Origin: Thiohalobacter sp.
GTDB lineage: Bacteria > Pseudomonadota > Gammaproteobacteria > DSM-19610
DNA: 8,402 nucleotides
Assembly (NCBI GenBank): GCA_027010005.1
Contig: JALVCM010000398.1
Span: 1 to 8,402, forward strand
Direction: 5' to 3'
This document shows positions 1-6,250 of the stretch, one piece after another. The notes beneath the pieces were generated by a model. That model was not told the origin of the DNA. It did not search any database and was given only the letters and a program-made list of their open reading frames with translations. The number at the start of each line of letters is the position of its first letter. Position 1 is the first letter of the stretch. The position numbers were made by a program, and so were the translations under genes.

Positions 1-3000
1 AATGGTGGAAGATTCACAGGCACACAACCTGACGGAAGCAGTCCTGCGGGCAGTGGCAGTGTCAAGCACCGCGACAGTGATGATGATGGTAATTCTAACT
101 GTAATTTTGGCAGTGGAACCTTTTTTGGTTATCTCTATGGCGTTGAATTTGGAATCAATAACTACGGCGACAATAGCAATGATTGCAATACCGCAGACGA
201 TGAGGCATGGCGCTTCCGTAACAGCAATTTCAACCCGTTATACTTTGATCCTGAAAAAACCTATGTCCCATGGTCCGGCGTAGACATAAACGGAAACCCT
301 TTCACTGATGTACCTGTAACCGCGGCACCCGCCAACCCCTACAATCCTGGCGGAGAAACAATCGACCTCACCCAGAACAATTCTAACTGGGGAGGTGGCA
401 CCGTACGCTTCACCAGTGACCGGGACAATGATGGCAGTCCTGATGGCTTCCGCTATTACACCTGGATAGATACTGATGGTGACGGGCTGTTCGATGACGG
501 GGAAGAAACCGAACACCAGATTAAAAACGAGTCTGCCGACATCCAGCAGAACTTTGCCAACTGGTTCAGCTATTACCGAAGCCGCCAACTGGTGGCTAAA
601 GCCGCTTATGGGCAGGTCATCGCATCAACCAATGCAGCACGTATGGGTCTCGTTACACTACACAACAACAATGCCGTCAACACTGCGATCAATGTAATGA
701 ATAATGACCCCGCATCGGGTGCAAAACGTGCACTGCTGGATGCGCTGTATACCTTCCAGCCTAGTGGTGGTACACCGCTACGCACAACACTAAACCATGC
801 AGGCCGCTATCTGGCCTGTGAAACAAATAATTTCTTCGGTACATGCCCTGCTATCGCTCCCAGTAATGGTGGCGAATGCCAACAGAACTTCACCGTTGCC
901 ATGACTGACGGCTTCTACAATGGTGGATTTGATCTGACGAACGAAGCCCGGCCAACAGCCAACAATGATGATGAAGACGGAAATGGAAGCGGTAATGGTG
1001 ACAGCAGCTGGGATGGTGCGTCATATGCAGACAACCAGGGCAACACACTGGCTGACATTGCCATGCACTACTATGAAACTGATCTCCGTTCCGCGGTAAC
1101 CAATGATGTGCCAACTATTACCGGTGTAGACGAAAACGATGCCCAGCATATGGTGACCTATACCATAGCATTTGGTGTAGATGGAACCCTCACCGCCATG
1201 CCAACCAGCAAGACTGACCCCTTTGCCTGGCCAAGCCCTTTTGACAATACGGGCGGCCTTAGAGATGCCAGAAGGATTGATGATCTGCGTCATGCCGCCT
1301 GGAATGGCCGAGGCGAATTCCTGAGCGCCCAGAACCCGCAAGATCTGATTTCCGGAATGCGTAGCGCACTGGGTTCCATTTCTGGCAGAACAGGTTCTGC
1401 ATCGTCTGTGGCTTTCAACTCAGGCTCTCTCAGTACCAACTCGGAAGTCTACCTGGCACTGTTTAATAGTAAAAACTGGTCGGGTGACCTGTTTGCCATT
1501 GGACTGGATCCCGTGACAGGTGCTATCAGCCCTACAGCGAGCTGGTCTGCAGCTACCGAGCTTGATGCCAGAAATATAACATCCGACCCCAGAGTCATAC
1601 TGACTTATGGAGACACTGATAGTAACGACACTGCGGATGAAGGTGTTGCACTCAAGTGGGCCAATCTGACATCCAGCCAGAAAGATGACTTCCGTACAAA
1701 TTCCAGCGGCACTCTGGACAGTGAAGCAACCGGTATGGCGCGGCTTGGTTACATCAGGGGTGACAGAAGCTGTGAGCCTGCCTCGTCAGGCATCTGTAAC
1801 TACAATGCAGTGTCCCCGGCATTTACAACAAAAAGCCTGCGTGAACGCAGTAGCCGCCTGGGTGACATTGTACACTCAGGCCCGGTTTTTGCGGGGGCAC
1901 CGGAGGTAAACTGGCCTGATATAGCCCCTTACCCGACTGCCAGTGGTGAAACGTACAGTGAATATAAAGCAAGCCGGTTATCACGCCAGGGGGTCATCTA
2001 CGTTGGTGGTAATGACGGTATGCTGCACGCTTTCAACCAGGCAGATGGAAAAGAAATACTGGCTTATGTCCCGAGCCAGTTATATTCATCAAATGCTACA
2101 GAAGGCTTGCATTATCTGACTGATCCGAAATATACCCATCGTTACTACGTCGATCAGATACCGACCATATCAGATGCCTATATAAAGACTACACCAACAG
2201 ACAGCACAAGCTGGAAAACCATATTGGTAGGCGGTTTGCGTGGTGGTGGTCGTGGCATATTTGCGCTGGATATTACAAATCCGTCCACTTTTTCTGAAAG
2301 CGGCAGCACACCGCAAGACATTGTTATGTGGGAATTCAACAATTCCAATGACGCCGATCTTGGTTACACCTTCAGCCGTCCCTCCATTGTTCCGCTTGAA
2401 GGTCCGGGCGGCACGATAAAATGGGCTGCTATTTTCGGGAATGGCTATAACGATACCGGTGATGGAGAGGCAAAACTCTTTATACTGTTCCTGGAAGGAG
2501 GACTGGACGGAACCTGGACACTCGACAGTGACTACTTTGTGATTACTACAGCAGTTGGTGACACCTCTGACAGAAACGGTCTGGCCACCCCCGCTGTTAT
2601 CGACAGTGATGGTGATGGTTTTGCCGACCGCGTATATGCCGGCGATCTGAAAGGCAATATGTGGGCGTTTGACCTGTCAGGATCTGACACCACTATTTGG
2701 AACTCTGCCTACAAGGCAGGCAACACCCCGGCTCCATTATTTACCGCCGGCAACAACCAGCAGATCACCACAACACCGGTTATCGTCCGTAACAGTAACC
2801 AGCCGACTTCTGTCAGCAACACCCCAAATACGCTGGTTATTTTCGGTACCGGCCAGTATCTAGGTACTGCCGATATCACGACGACGGACTCGCAATCCAT
2901 GTATGGCATCTGGGACTCCGGTAGCAGCTCTCTGGACCGCAGTGACCTGGTTGAACAGACGATTTCCACGGGAACGACGTCTGAAAGTGTGACCGGGCGA

Positions 3001-3495
3001 ACGCTCACCAATGAGACTGTGGCCTACAAGGGCAAGGAACAAGGCTGGTACATGGACTTGCCCACCACAGGTGAGCGCTCCATTACAGACCCTGTCATTC
3101 GCGGAGACCTGGTATTTTTCAATACAAGCATTCCGGATTCCAACCCCTGTAACTTTGGTGGCACCGGCTGGCTGATGGTCGCCAAATGGCTGAACGGTGG
3201 CAGACCTGATACCGCCGCTTTCGACCTTAATGGCGACGGAATCCTGAACGATAATAGCGATGGAACCCTGAACAATAATGGCAATGGAACAGTGAACAAT
3301 CTGGACGAAATCGCAGGCGCAGGTGCTGCCGGCCACATGATTGATGGCCTGCCAACAAGCCCGTCCAACCTGGGTAACAAGCAATATGTCTCAACAACAG
3401 AAACCACAGGTGGTGACAAAGTTGTAGACACAGACATAGAAAAAGTGGAGGGCCCCAACACAGGCCGTCTGTCATGGGAAGAGGTTGAGCTGTAA
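1..3495 (+). CDS. pilY1: PilY1 family type IV pilus tip adhesin/assembly protein, 5' end missing
   Basis: Frame 1 is open from the first base to the TAA at 3493-3495, giving 1164 visible residues; the signal peptide and probably the DxSGS metal site of the von Willebrand A (vWA) domain lie upstream. The visible vWA part has the family motif NFANWFSYYRSR (550-585), GGTPLR (766-783, likely metal-site threonine) and MTDGFYNG (901-924). The C-terminal PilC-type beta-propeller begins around RLGDIVHSGPVFAGAP (1855-1902), continues with YVGGNDGMLHAFN (1999-2037) and holds a calcium loop at 2602-2628. It ends in GRLSWEEV, typical of the family. Known family role: with the minor pilins it primes pilus assembly, opposes retraction, and acts at the tip in adhesion and surface sensing. 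The visible part alone is about as long as the whole P. aeruginosa protein as I remember it. Cysteines are few and clustered, as expected of an exported protein. Downstream pilus genes follow closely. Confidence 0.95.
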   Translation, partial: NGGRFTGTQPDGSSPAGSGSVKHRDSDDDGNSNCNFGSGTFFGYLYGVEFGINNYGDNSNDCNTADDEAWRFRNSNFNPLYFDPEKTYVPWSGVDINGNPFTDVPVTAAPANPYNPGGETIDLTQNNSNWGGGTVRFTSDRDNDGSPDGFRYYTWIDTDGDGLFDDGEETEHQIKNESADIQQNFANWFSYYRSRQLVAKAAYGQVIASTNAARMGLVTLHNNNAVNTAINVMNNDPASGAKRALLDALYTFQPSGGTPLRTTLNHAGRYLACETNNFFGTCPAIAPSNGGECQQNFTVAMTDGFYNGGFDLTNEARPTANNDDEDGNGSGNGDSSWDGASYADNQGNTLADIAMHYYETDLRSAVTNDVPTITGVDENDAQHMVTYTIAFGVDGTLTAMPTSKTDPFAWPSPFDNTGGLRDARRIDDLRHAAWNGRGEFLSAQNPQDLISGMRSALGSISGRTGSASSVAFNSGSLSTNSEVYLALFNSKNWSGDLFAIGLDPVTGAISPTASWSAATELDARNITSDPRVILTYGDTDSNDTADEGVALKWANLTSSQKDDFRTNSSGTLDSEATGMARLGYIRGDRSCEPASSGICNYNAVSPAFTTKSLRERSSRLGDIVHSGPVFAGAPEVNWPDIAPYPTASGETYSEYKASRLSRQGVIYVGGNDGMLHAFNQADGKEILAYVPSQLYSSNATEGLHYLTDPKYTHRYYVDQIPTISDAYIKTTPTDSTSWKTILVGGLRGGGRGIFALDITNPSTFSESGSTPQDIVMWEFNNSNDADLGYTFSRPSIVPLEGPGGTIKWAAIFGNGYNDTGDGEAKLFILFLEGGLDGTWTLDSDYFVITTAVGDTSDRNGLATPAVIDSDGDGFADRVYAGDLKGNMWAFDLSGSDTTIWNSAYKAGNTPAPLFTAGNNQQITTTPVIVRNSNQPTSVSNTPNTLVIFGTGQYLGTADITTTDSQSMYGIWDSGSSSLDRSDLVEQTISTGTTSESVTGRTLTNETVAYKGKEQGWYMDLPTTGERSITDPVIRGDLVFFNTSIPDSNPCNFGGTGWLMVAKWLNGGRPDTAAFDLNGDGILNDNSDGTLNNNGNGTVNNLDEIAGAGAAGHMIDGLPTSPSNLGNKQYVSTTETTGGDKVVDTDIEKVEGPNTGRLSWEEVEL
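418..495 (+). other. Pair of EF-hand-like acidic loops in the PilY1 N-terminal region
   Basis: Two loops sit 51 bases apart just before the NFANWFSYYR motif: DRDNDGSPD (418-444) and DTDGDGLFD (469-495), the second followed by DGEE. Both place acidic residues at positions 1, 3, 5 and 9 with Gly at 6. The pattern is visible; calcium binding is inferred from it. The two together resemble paired loops that could brace the start of the vWA fold. Confidence 0.6.
2602..2628 (+). other. PilY1 beta-propeller calcium-binding loop (DSDGDGFAD)
   Basis: Nine codons spell DSDGDGFAD, with Asp at loop positions 1, 3, 5 and 9 and Gly at 6, as in an EF-hand-like loop. Sequence context (AVIDSDGDGFADRVYAGDL) matches the calcium site of P. 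aeruginosa PilY1 (residues 851-859 there), which is reported to control pilus extension and retraction. All expected ligand residues are present, so the site is probably functional. Confidence 0.85.
3229..3300 (+). repeat. Three tandem 24-bp repeats coding for NxDG-type octapeptides
   Basis: Three adjacent units of 24 bases (3229-3252, 3253-3276, 3277-3300) code for NGDGILND, NSDGTLNN and NGNGTVNN. The consensus is N-x-(D/N)-G-x-(L/V)-N-(N/D). The first unit, with the preceding D-L, forms the EF-hand-like loop DLNGDGILN that is common near the PilY1 C-terminus; the next two look like imperfect copies in which Asp drifts to Asn. The 24-base period keeps the reading frame. Similarity at both DNA and protein level points to local duplication. 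Confidence 0.8.
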
Positions 3496-3504
3496 AGCCA
3501 ACAC

Positions 3505-3509
3505 AGGAG
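3505..3509 (+). promoter_or_regulatory. Shine-Dalgarno of the pilY2-like gene
   Basis: AGGAG lies seven bases before the ATG at 3517, in the 21-base gap after the pilY1 stop. It supports that ATG as the true start and independent translation initiation inside the operon. Confidence 0.8.
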
Positions 3510-3516
3510 CATACTG

Positions 3517-3852
3517 ATGAAACGATTATTCACACTATCCGGGTTTATTCTGGCCCTCACGCTCTTCGGCACAGTACATGCCGGCAAACTTCCGACATAT
3601 TACCCTGAACACTTCCAGGGCAGCGGTGTCATCGACCGGATTGACTTCGGTAGCCGGGAAATAGTGGTCAATGACTCATTATTGGCACTGTCGGATACCG
3701 TCACCCTTAACTCTCTCTCAAAAGAGGGTGATTCGCTGGGCCGCCTGCATAAGGGTGTCCATATAGGCTACCGTTACGACAACATTGATGGCCTGAAGCT
3801 GATCACAACGATATGGCTGCTGCCCAGCAATTACGGTCAATCGAGAGATTAA
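3517..3852 (+). CDS. pilY2: PilY2-like small secreted pilus biogenesis protein
   Basis: This 111-residue protein begins with a clear Sec signal peptide: MKR, then a hydrophobic core at about residues 4-18, and a likely signal peptidase I cut after VHA at residue 22. The mature part is about 89 residues, has no cysteine and no membrane segment, and should be periplasmic. It contains GSGVIDRIDFGSREIVVND, then a Leu/Ser-rich stretch, then KGVHIGYRY and a final TTIWLLP; this looks like a small beta-rich fold. P. aeruginosa has a gene of nearly the same size, pilY2, between pilY1 and pilE, reported to be needed for normal fimbrial biogenesis. The assignment rests on position, size, signal peptide and general pattern rather than on a catalytic motif. 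Its stop codon overlaps the pilE Shine-Dalgarno, which suggests translational coupling. Molecular function is unknown. Confidence 0.7.
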   Translation: MKRLFTLSGFILALTLFGTVHAGKLPTYYPEHFQGSGVIDRIDFGSREIVVNDSLLALSDTVTLNSLSKEGDSLGRLHKGVHIGYRYDNIDGLKLITTIWLLPSNYGQSRD

Positions 3853-3856
3853 GGAG
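3851..3856 (+). promoter_or_regulatory. Shine-Dalgarno that decides the pilE start
   Basis: AAGGAG overlaps the TAA (3850-3852) of the preceding gene and ends eight bases before the ATG at 3865. An in-frame TTG at 3859 would be only two bases from it, too close for normal initiation. The site therefore favours the ATG. Confidence 0.8.
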
Positions 3857-3864
3857 CATTGAAA

Positions 3865-4329
3865 ATGCAAAAGCAATATGGATTTACGCTGGTCGAACTG
3901 GTGATAGTCATGCTCATCATCTCCATTCTGGTCACTATCGCCTACCCGTCGTATCAAGATCAGGTTCGCAGCTCACGACGCGCAGACTGTGAGGGAGCCT
4001 TGCTGAACCTTGCCAATGCACTGGAGCGCTTTCATACATCCAACAATACCTTTGCAGGCGCCACACTTGGCAATGCTGCCGGTGATATTTTTCCGGACCA
4101 GTGCCCGACAGACAATGCAAATGCCGCGGCTGCCGCAGCTGCGGCAGCTGCTGGAAACGCGACCTACAACCTGACAATCACAGCTGCCAGCACATCGGCC
4201 TACACCATTCAGGCCGCACCGGCAGGCATACAAGCCAGCGACAAATGTGGAACACTGACGCTGACAAGTACTGGCTTAAAAGATATTGTGGATGCAAGTG
4301 GCGGCGTCACCGCGGCGGATTGCTGGTAA
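3865..4329 (+). CDS. pilE: Type IV minor pilin PilE (prepilin)
   Basis: The 154-residue product has a class III prepilin signal: a short leader MQKQYG, then [16 protein letters not shown]. Prepilin peptidase PilD should cut after Gly6 and methylate Phe, and the conserved Glu at mature position 5 is present. The hydrophobic N-terminal helix continues into [16 protein letters not shown], typical of PilE-type minor pilins. Cys128 and Cys153 (DKCGTL and the last-but-one residue) probably close the C-terminal disulfide loop; Cys42 and Cys80 are two more. Residues 87-96 are ten alanines in a row, an odd insertion just before a TYNLTI strand. The family role is a minor pilin of the priming complex with PilV/W/X, FimU and PilY1. 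It looks like the last gene of the operon, and its final 23 bases overlap the 3' end of ispH on the other strand. A major pilin is less likely given the position after pilY1. Confidence 0.9.
   Translation: MQKQYGFTLVELVIVMLIISILVTIAYPSYQDQVRSSRRADCEGALLNLANALERFHTSNNTFAGATLGNAAGDIFPDQCPTDNANAAAAAAAAAAGNATYNLTITAASTSAYTIQAAPAGIQASDKCGTLTLTSTGLKDIVDASGGVTAADCW
4123..4152 (+). repeat. Poly-alanine codon run with a 20-bp perfect palindrome
   Basis: Ten consecutive GCN codons (4123-4152) code for alanine in pilE. Codon use is mixed (GCC, GCG, GCT, GCA), so it is not a simple trinucleotide slippage tract. Within it, 4129-4148 is a perfect palindrome whose left half is GCTGCCGCAG, centred at 4138/4139. 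Confidence 0.85.
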
Positions 4330-5260
4330 CCCGCAACGCCTTTGGCATCGCAAACGTAATTGTTTCCTCGCGGCCGGCCAGTTCCTGAACGCCGGCCGCG
4401 CCCCATTCTTCCAGACGGTTGATAACCTGTTGAACCAGCACTTCGGGGGCTGAGGCACCTGCTGTAACACCCACTTTCACTTCACCCTGTAACCAGCTGC
4501 GTTCAATCTGTTCAGGGCCGTCGACGAGACAGGCCTGCACCCCGCACTGCTCCGCCAGTTCGCGCAACCGGTTTGAGTTGGAACTGTTCGGAGAACCAAC
4601 TACCACTACCAGGTCAACCTGCTCAGCCAGCTCCCGTACAGCATCCTGGCGGTTTTGCGTGGCGTAACAGATATCATTCTTGCGTGGACCTTCAATTTTC
4701 GGGAAGCGTGCGCGCAAGGCATCGATCACCCTGGCGGTATCATCCACAGAAAGTGTGGTCTGGGTAACGTAGCTGAGGTGGGAACCATCACGCACGGCGA
4801 GCTGATTCACATCCCCGGTATTTTCCACCAGGTAAATCTGCCCACCCGCCGAGGTGTCATACTGTCCCATTGTGCCCTCGACTTCCGGGTGACCTTCGTG
4901 CCCGATCAGAATACATTCCCGCCCGTCACGACTGAAACGGGCAACCTCCATGTGCACCTTGGTCACCAGTGGGCAGGTGGCATCGAACACCCGTAAACCG
5001 CGCTGCCGGGCTTCTTCCTGCACTGCAAGCGATACCCCGTGCGCACTGAAAATCACGGTACCATCATCCGGCACTTCATCCAGTTCATCGACAAATACGG
5101 CACCCCGCTCGCGCAGGTTACTGACAACATAGCGGTTATGTACAACTTCGTGGCGCACGTAGATTGGCGCACCAAAGAGCTCCAGTGCACGTTCGACGAT
5201 ATCGATCGCCCGATCGACACCGGCACAAAAGCCTCGCGGGTTAGCCAGTAATACCTGCAT
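4307..5260 (-). CDS. ispH: 4-hydroxy-3-methylbut-2-enyl diphosphate reductase (IspH/LytB)
   Basis: The 317-residue cytosolic enzyme carries out the last step of the MEP pathway, reducing HMBPP to IPP and DMAPP with a 4Fe-4S cluster. The three cluster cysteines are visible: Cys12 (RGFCAGV), Cys96 (DATCPLV) and Cys198 (NDICYAT). Substrate residues match the E. coli pattern: His41 (VVHNRY), His74 (SAHGVS), His124 and Glu126 ([11 protein letters not shown]), Thr168 (TQTTLS), SSN at 226-228 and Ser270 (AGASAPE). The ATG at 5260 is supported by AGGAAA five bases upstream and by an N-terminus ([14 protein letters not shown]) of the usual family length. The C-terminus passes the usual PKALR end by a few residues and overlaps pilE by 23 bases, convergently. 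It is the last gene of the ileS-lspA-fkpB-ispH set and may have its own promoter in the 59-base gap before it. Confidence 0.97.
   Translation of the reverse strand: MQVLLANPRGFCAGVDRAIDIVERALELFGAPIYVRHEVVHNRYVVSNLRERGAVFVDELDEVPDDGTVIFSAHGVSLAVQEEARQRGLRVFDATCPLVTKVHMEVARFSRDGRECILIGHEGHPEVEGTMGQYDTSAGGQIYLVENTGDVNQLAVRDGSHLSYVTQTTLSVDDTARVIDALRARFPKIEGPRKNDICYATQNRQDAVRELAEQVDLVVVVGSPNSSNSNRLRELAEQCGVQACLVDGPEQIERSWLQGEVKVGVTAGASAPEVLVQQVINRLEEWGAAGVQELAGREETITFAMPKALRVTSNPPR
4369..4400. repeat. GC-rich inverted repeat inside the ispH 3' end, downstream of pilE
   Basis: Arms CGCGGCCGGC (4369-4378) and GCCGGCCGCG (4391-4400) are perfect 10-base complements around a 12-base spacer, which itself holds GTTC/GAAC. 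It starts 39 bases after the pilE stop and lies within the coding sequence of ispH. No T-run follows on either strand, so it is not a standard intrinsic terminator. It may still stall or protect the 3' end of the pilus transcript. Confidence 0.6.
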
Positions 5261-5265
5261 GAAAG

Positions 5266-5271
5266 TTTCCT
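5266..5271 (-). promoter_or_regulatory. Shine-Dalgarno of ispH
   Basis: Read on the - strand, AGGAAA ends five bases before the ATG at 5260. It supports that start. Confidence 0.65.
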
Positions 5272-5290
5272 GTCAGTCGTCTCGTGGACG

Positions 5291-5296
5291 ATTATA
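5291..5296 (-). promoter_or_regulatory. Candidate -10 element of an ispH promoter
   Basis: On the - strand the 59-base gap between fkpB and ispH contains a perfect TATAAT, preceded by TGGC, which is close to an extended -10. A start site about seven bases downstream would give a leader of roughly 24 bases that still includes the ispH Shine-Dalgarno. No good TTGACA is visible at 16-18 bases upstream, so the promoter is possible rather than firm. An 8-bp palindrome GTGTACAC (5310-5317) lies in the expected -35 region. Confidence 0.4.
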
Positions 5297-5319
5297 GCCA
5301 CCCGTCGGGGTGTACACTG

Positions 5320-5766
5320 TTACTCCTCATCAAGTGGCGGGTATTCCACCTCGAGGATTTCCACTTCAAAAACAATTTCACGCCCGGCCAGCGGGTGATT
5401 GAAGTCGACCTTTACCCGGTCGTCCAGTACCTCGAGCACAGCAGCGGGGATTTCCTGTCCCTGTTCGTCGGTGAAACCGATAATCTGCCCCGGCTCCGGT
5501 GATATACCGGCAGGGAACGTACTGATATCCAGCCACCTGATTGCATCCTGGTGGCGCTCACCAAAGGCCTGGCCCGGCATCAGGGTCAGGGTCTGCCGAC
5601 TCCCGGGACGCAGCCCGAACAGTGCAAGCTCCAGCCCCTTGTCGAGCGTCTCGTCACCCATCACAAAGGTGACCGGTTCTTCACTAAAGCTGCTGTCGGC
5701 CTCCATGCCATCCTGCAGTCGTAGCGCATAGTGCATGGTGACACGACAACCTGCCGTGATAGACAT
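5320..5766 (-). CDS. fkpB: FKBP-type peptidyl-prolyl cis-trans isomerase FkpB (SlpA)
   Basis: The 148-residue protein matches the usual length of FkpB, a cytosolic FKBP-fold prolyl isomerase and chaperone related to SlyD. Visible family features are the N-terminal VTMHYALRLQDG strand, FVMGDETLDKGLELALFGL, the PGQAFGERH loop, and the C-terminal VDFNHPLAGREIVFEVEILEV, which carries the FNHPLAG signature. The region between (about residues 75-120) corresponds to the inserted IF chaperone domain. I place the start at the ATG at 5766, one base after the lspA stop, with GAGG (5777-5780) ten bases upstream. A TTG at 5790 would add eight residues and overlap lspA, and is less likely. The close packing with lspA indicates cotranscription and probably coupled translation. 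Natural substrates are not evident from the sequence. Confidence 0.93.
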   Translation of the reverse strand: MSITAGCRVTMHYALRLQDGMEADSSFSEEPVTFVMGDETLDKGLELALFGLRPGSRQTLTLMPGQAFGERHQDAIRWLDISTFPAGISPEPGQIIGFTDEQGQEIPAAVLEVLDDRVKVDFNHPLAGREIVFEVEILEVEYPPLDEE

Positions 5767-5767
5767 A

Positions 5768-6235
5768 TCAGTCGGACCTCCGCCGTACAAACAGACTGTC
5801 CCAGATCAGCAATACAGCGCCGACCGAAATCGCTGAATCGGCAAGATTGAATGCTGGCCAGTAGTATTGCCGGTAGTACACCTGGATAAAGTCCACCACA
5901 TAACCCAGCCACAGGCGGTCAATCAAATTCCCGACTGCACCACCCAGCACCAGCGCCAGGGCAATGGAAAGCAGTAACTGGTCCTGCTTCAGACGACGCA
6001 ACCACAGGGTCAGAAAAACTGTCGCGCCTGCCGAGACAACAACAAAAAACCAGCGCTGCCAGCCTGACGCATCACTCAGAAAACTGAAGGCTGCACCCCG
6101 GTTGTACAACAACGTCAGGTTGAAGGAAGGAAAAACCGCGAGCGGCTCGGCATAGGTCAGCAGCTTGACCGCCAGGGATTTGGTCAGCTGATCCAGCACA
6201 ACAACCAGCAGGGCAAGCGCCAGCCATCTTTTCAT
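5768..6235 (-). CDS. lspA: Lipoprotein signal peptidase (signal peptidase II)
   Basis: This 155-residue inner-membrane aspartyl protease removes signal peptides from lipidated prolipoproteins, after Lgt has acted. Four hydrophobic segments are visible at about residues 4-24, 62-79, 86-105 and 128-149. The catalytic aspartates are Asp115 (GYVVDFI) and Asp133 (FNLADSAIS). Other conserved blocks are DQLTK near residue 15, YNRGAAFSF near 44-52 and GGAVGNLIDR at 98-107. The ATG at 6235 follows the ileS stop by 15 bases and has GGGA (6243-6246) seven bases upstream. The ileS-lspA pairing is widespread in proteobacteria, and the tight gap implies a shared transcript. Nothing is missing or unusual. 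Confidence 0.96.
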   Translation of the reverse strand: MKRWLALALLVVVLDQLTKSLAVKLLTYAEPLAVFPSFNLTLLYNRGAAFSFLSDASGWQRWFFVVVSAGATVFLTLWLRRLKQDQLLLSIALALVLGGAVGNLIDRLWLGYVVDFIQVYYRQYYWPAFNLADSAISVGAVLLIWDSLFVRRRSD

Positions 6236-6250
6236 AACGTCGTCCCGGCG

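Noticed and set aside
592..594. GTG as the start of the pilY1 product
   Set aside because: The same frame is open back to base 1 and the upstream codons carry family features such as NFANWFSYYRSR; this GTG is an internal valine.
3229..3300. Tandem repeat considered as a CRISPR array
   Set aside because: The units are contiguous without spacers, in frame with pilY1, and vary as coding repeats do.
3024..3587. 187-residue open frame antisense to the pilY1 3' end
   Set aside because: No recognisable motif, composition follows the complement of pilY1, and it also covers the start of the next gene.
3859..3861. TTG start for pilE, two codons before the ATG
   Set aside because: It is only two bases from the Shine-Dalgarno, whereas the ATG at 3865 has normal eight-base spacing.
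5788..5790. TTG start for fkpB
   Set aside because: It would overlap lspA and add eight residues not seen in the family; the ATG at 5766 gives the usual length and start.
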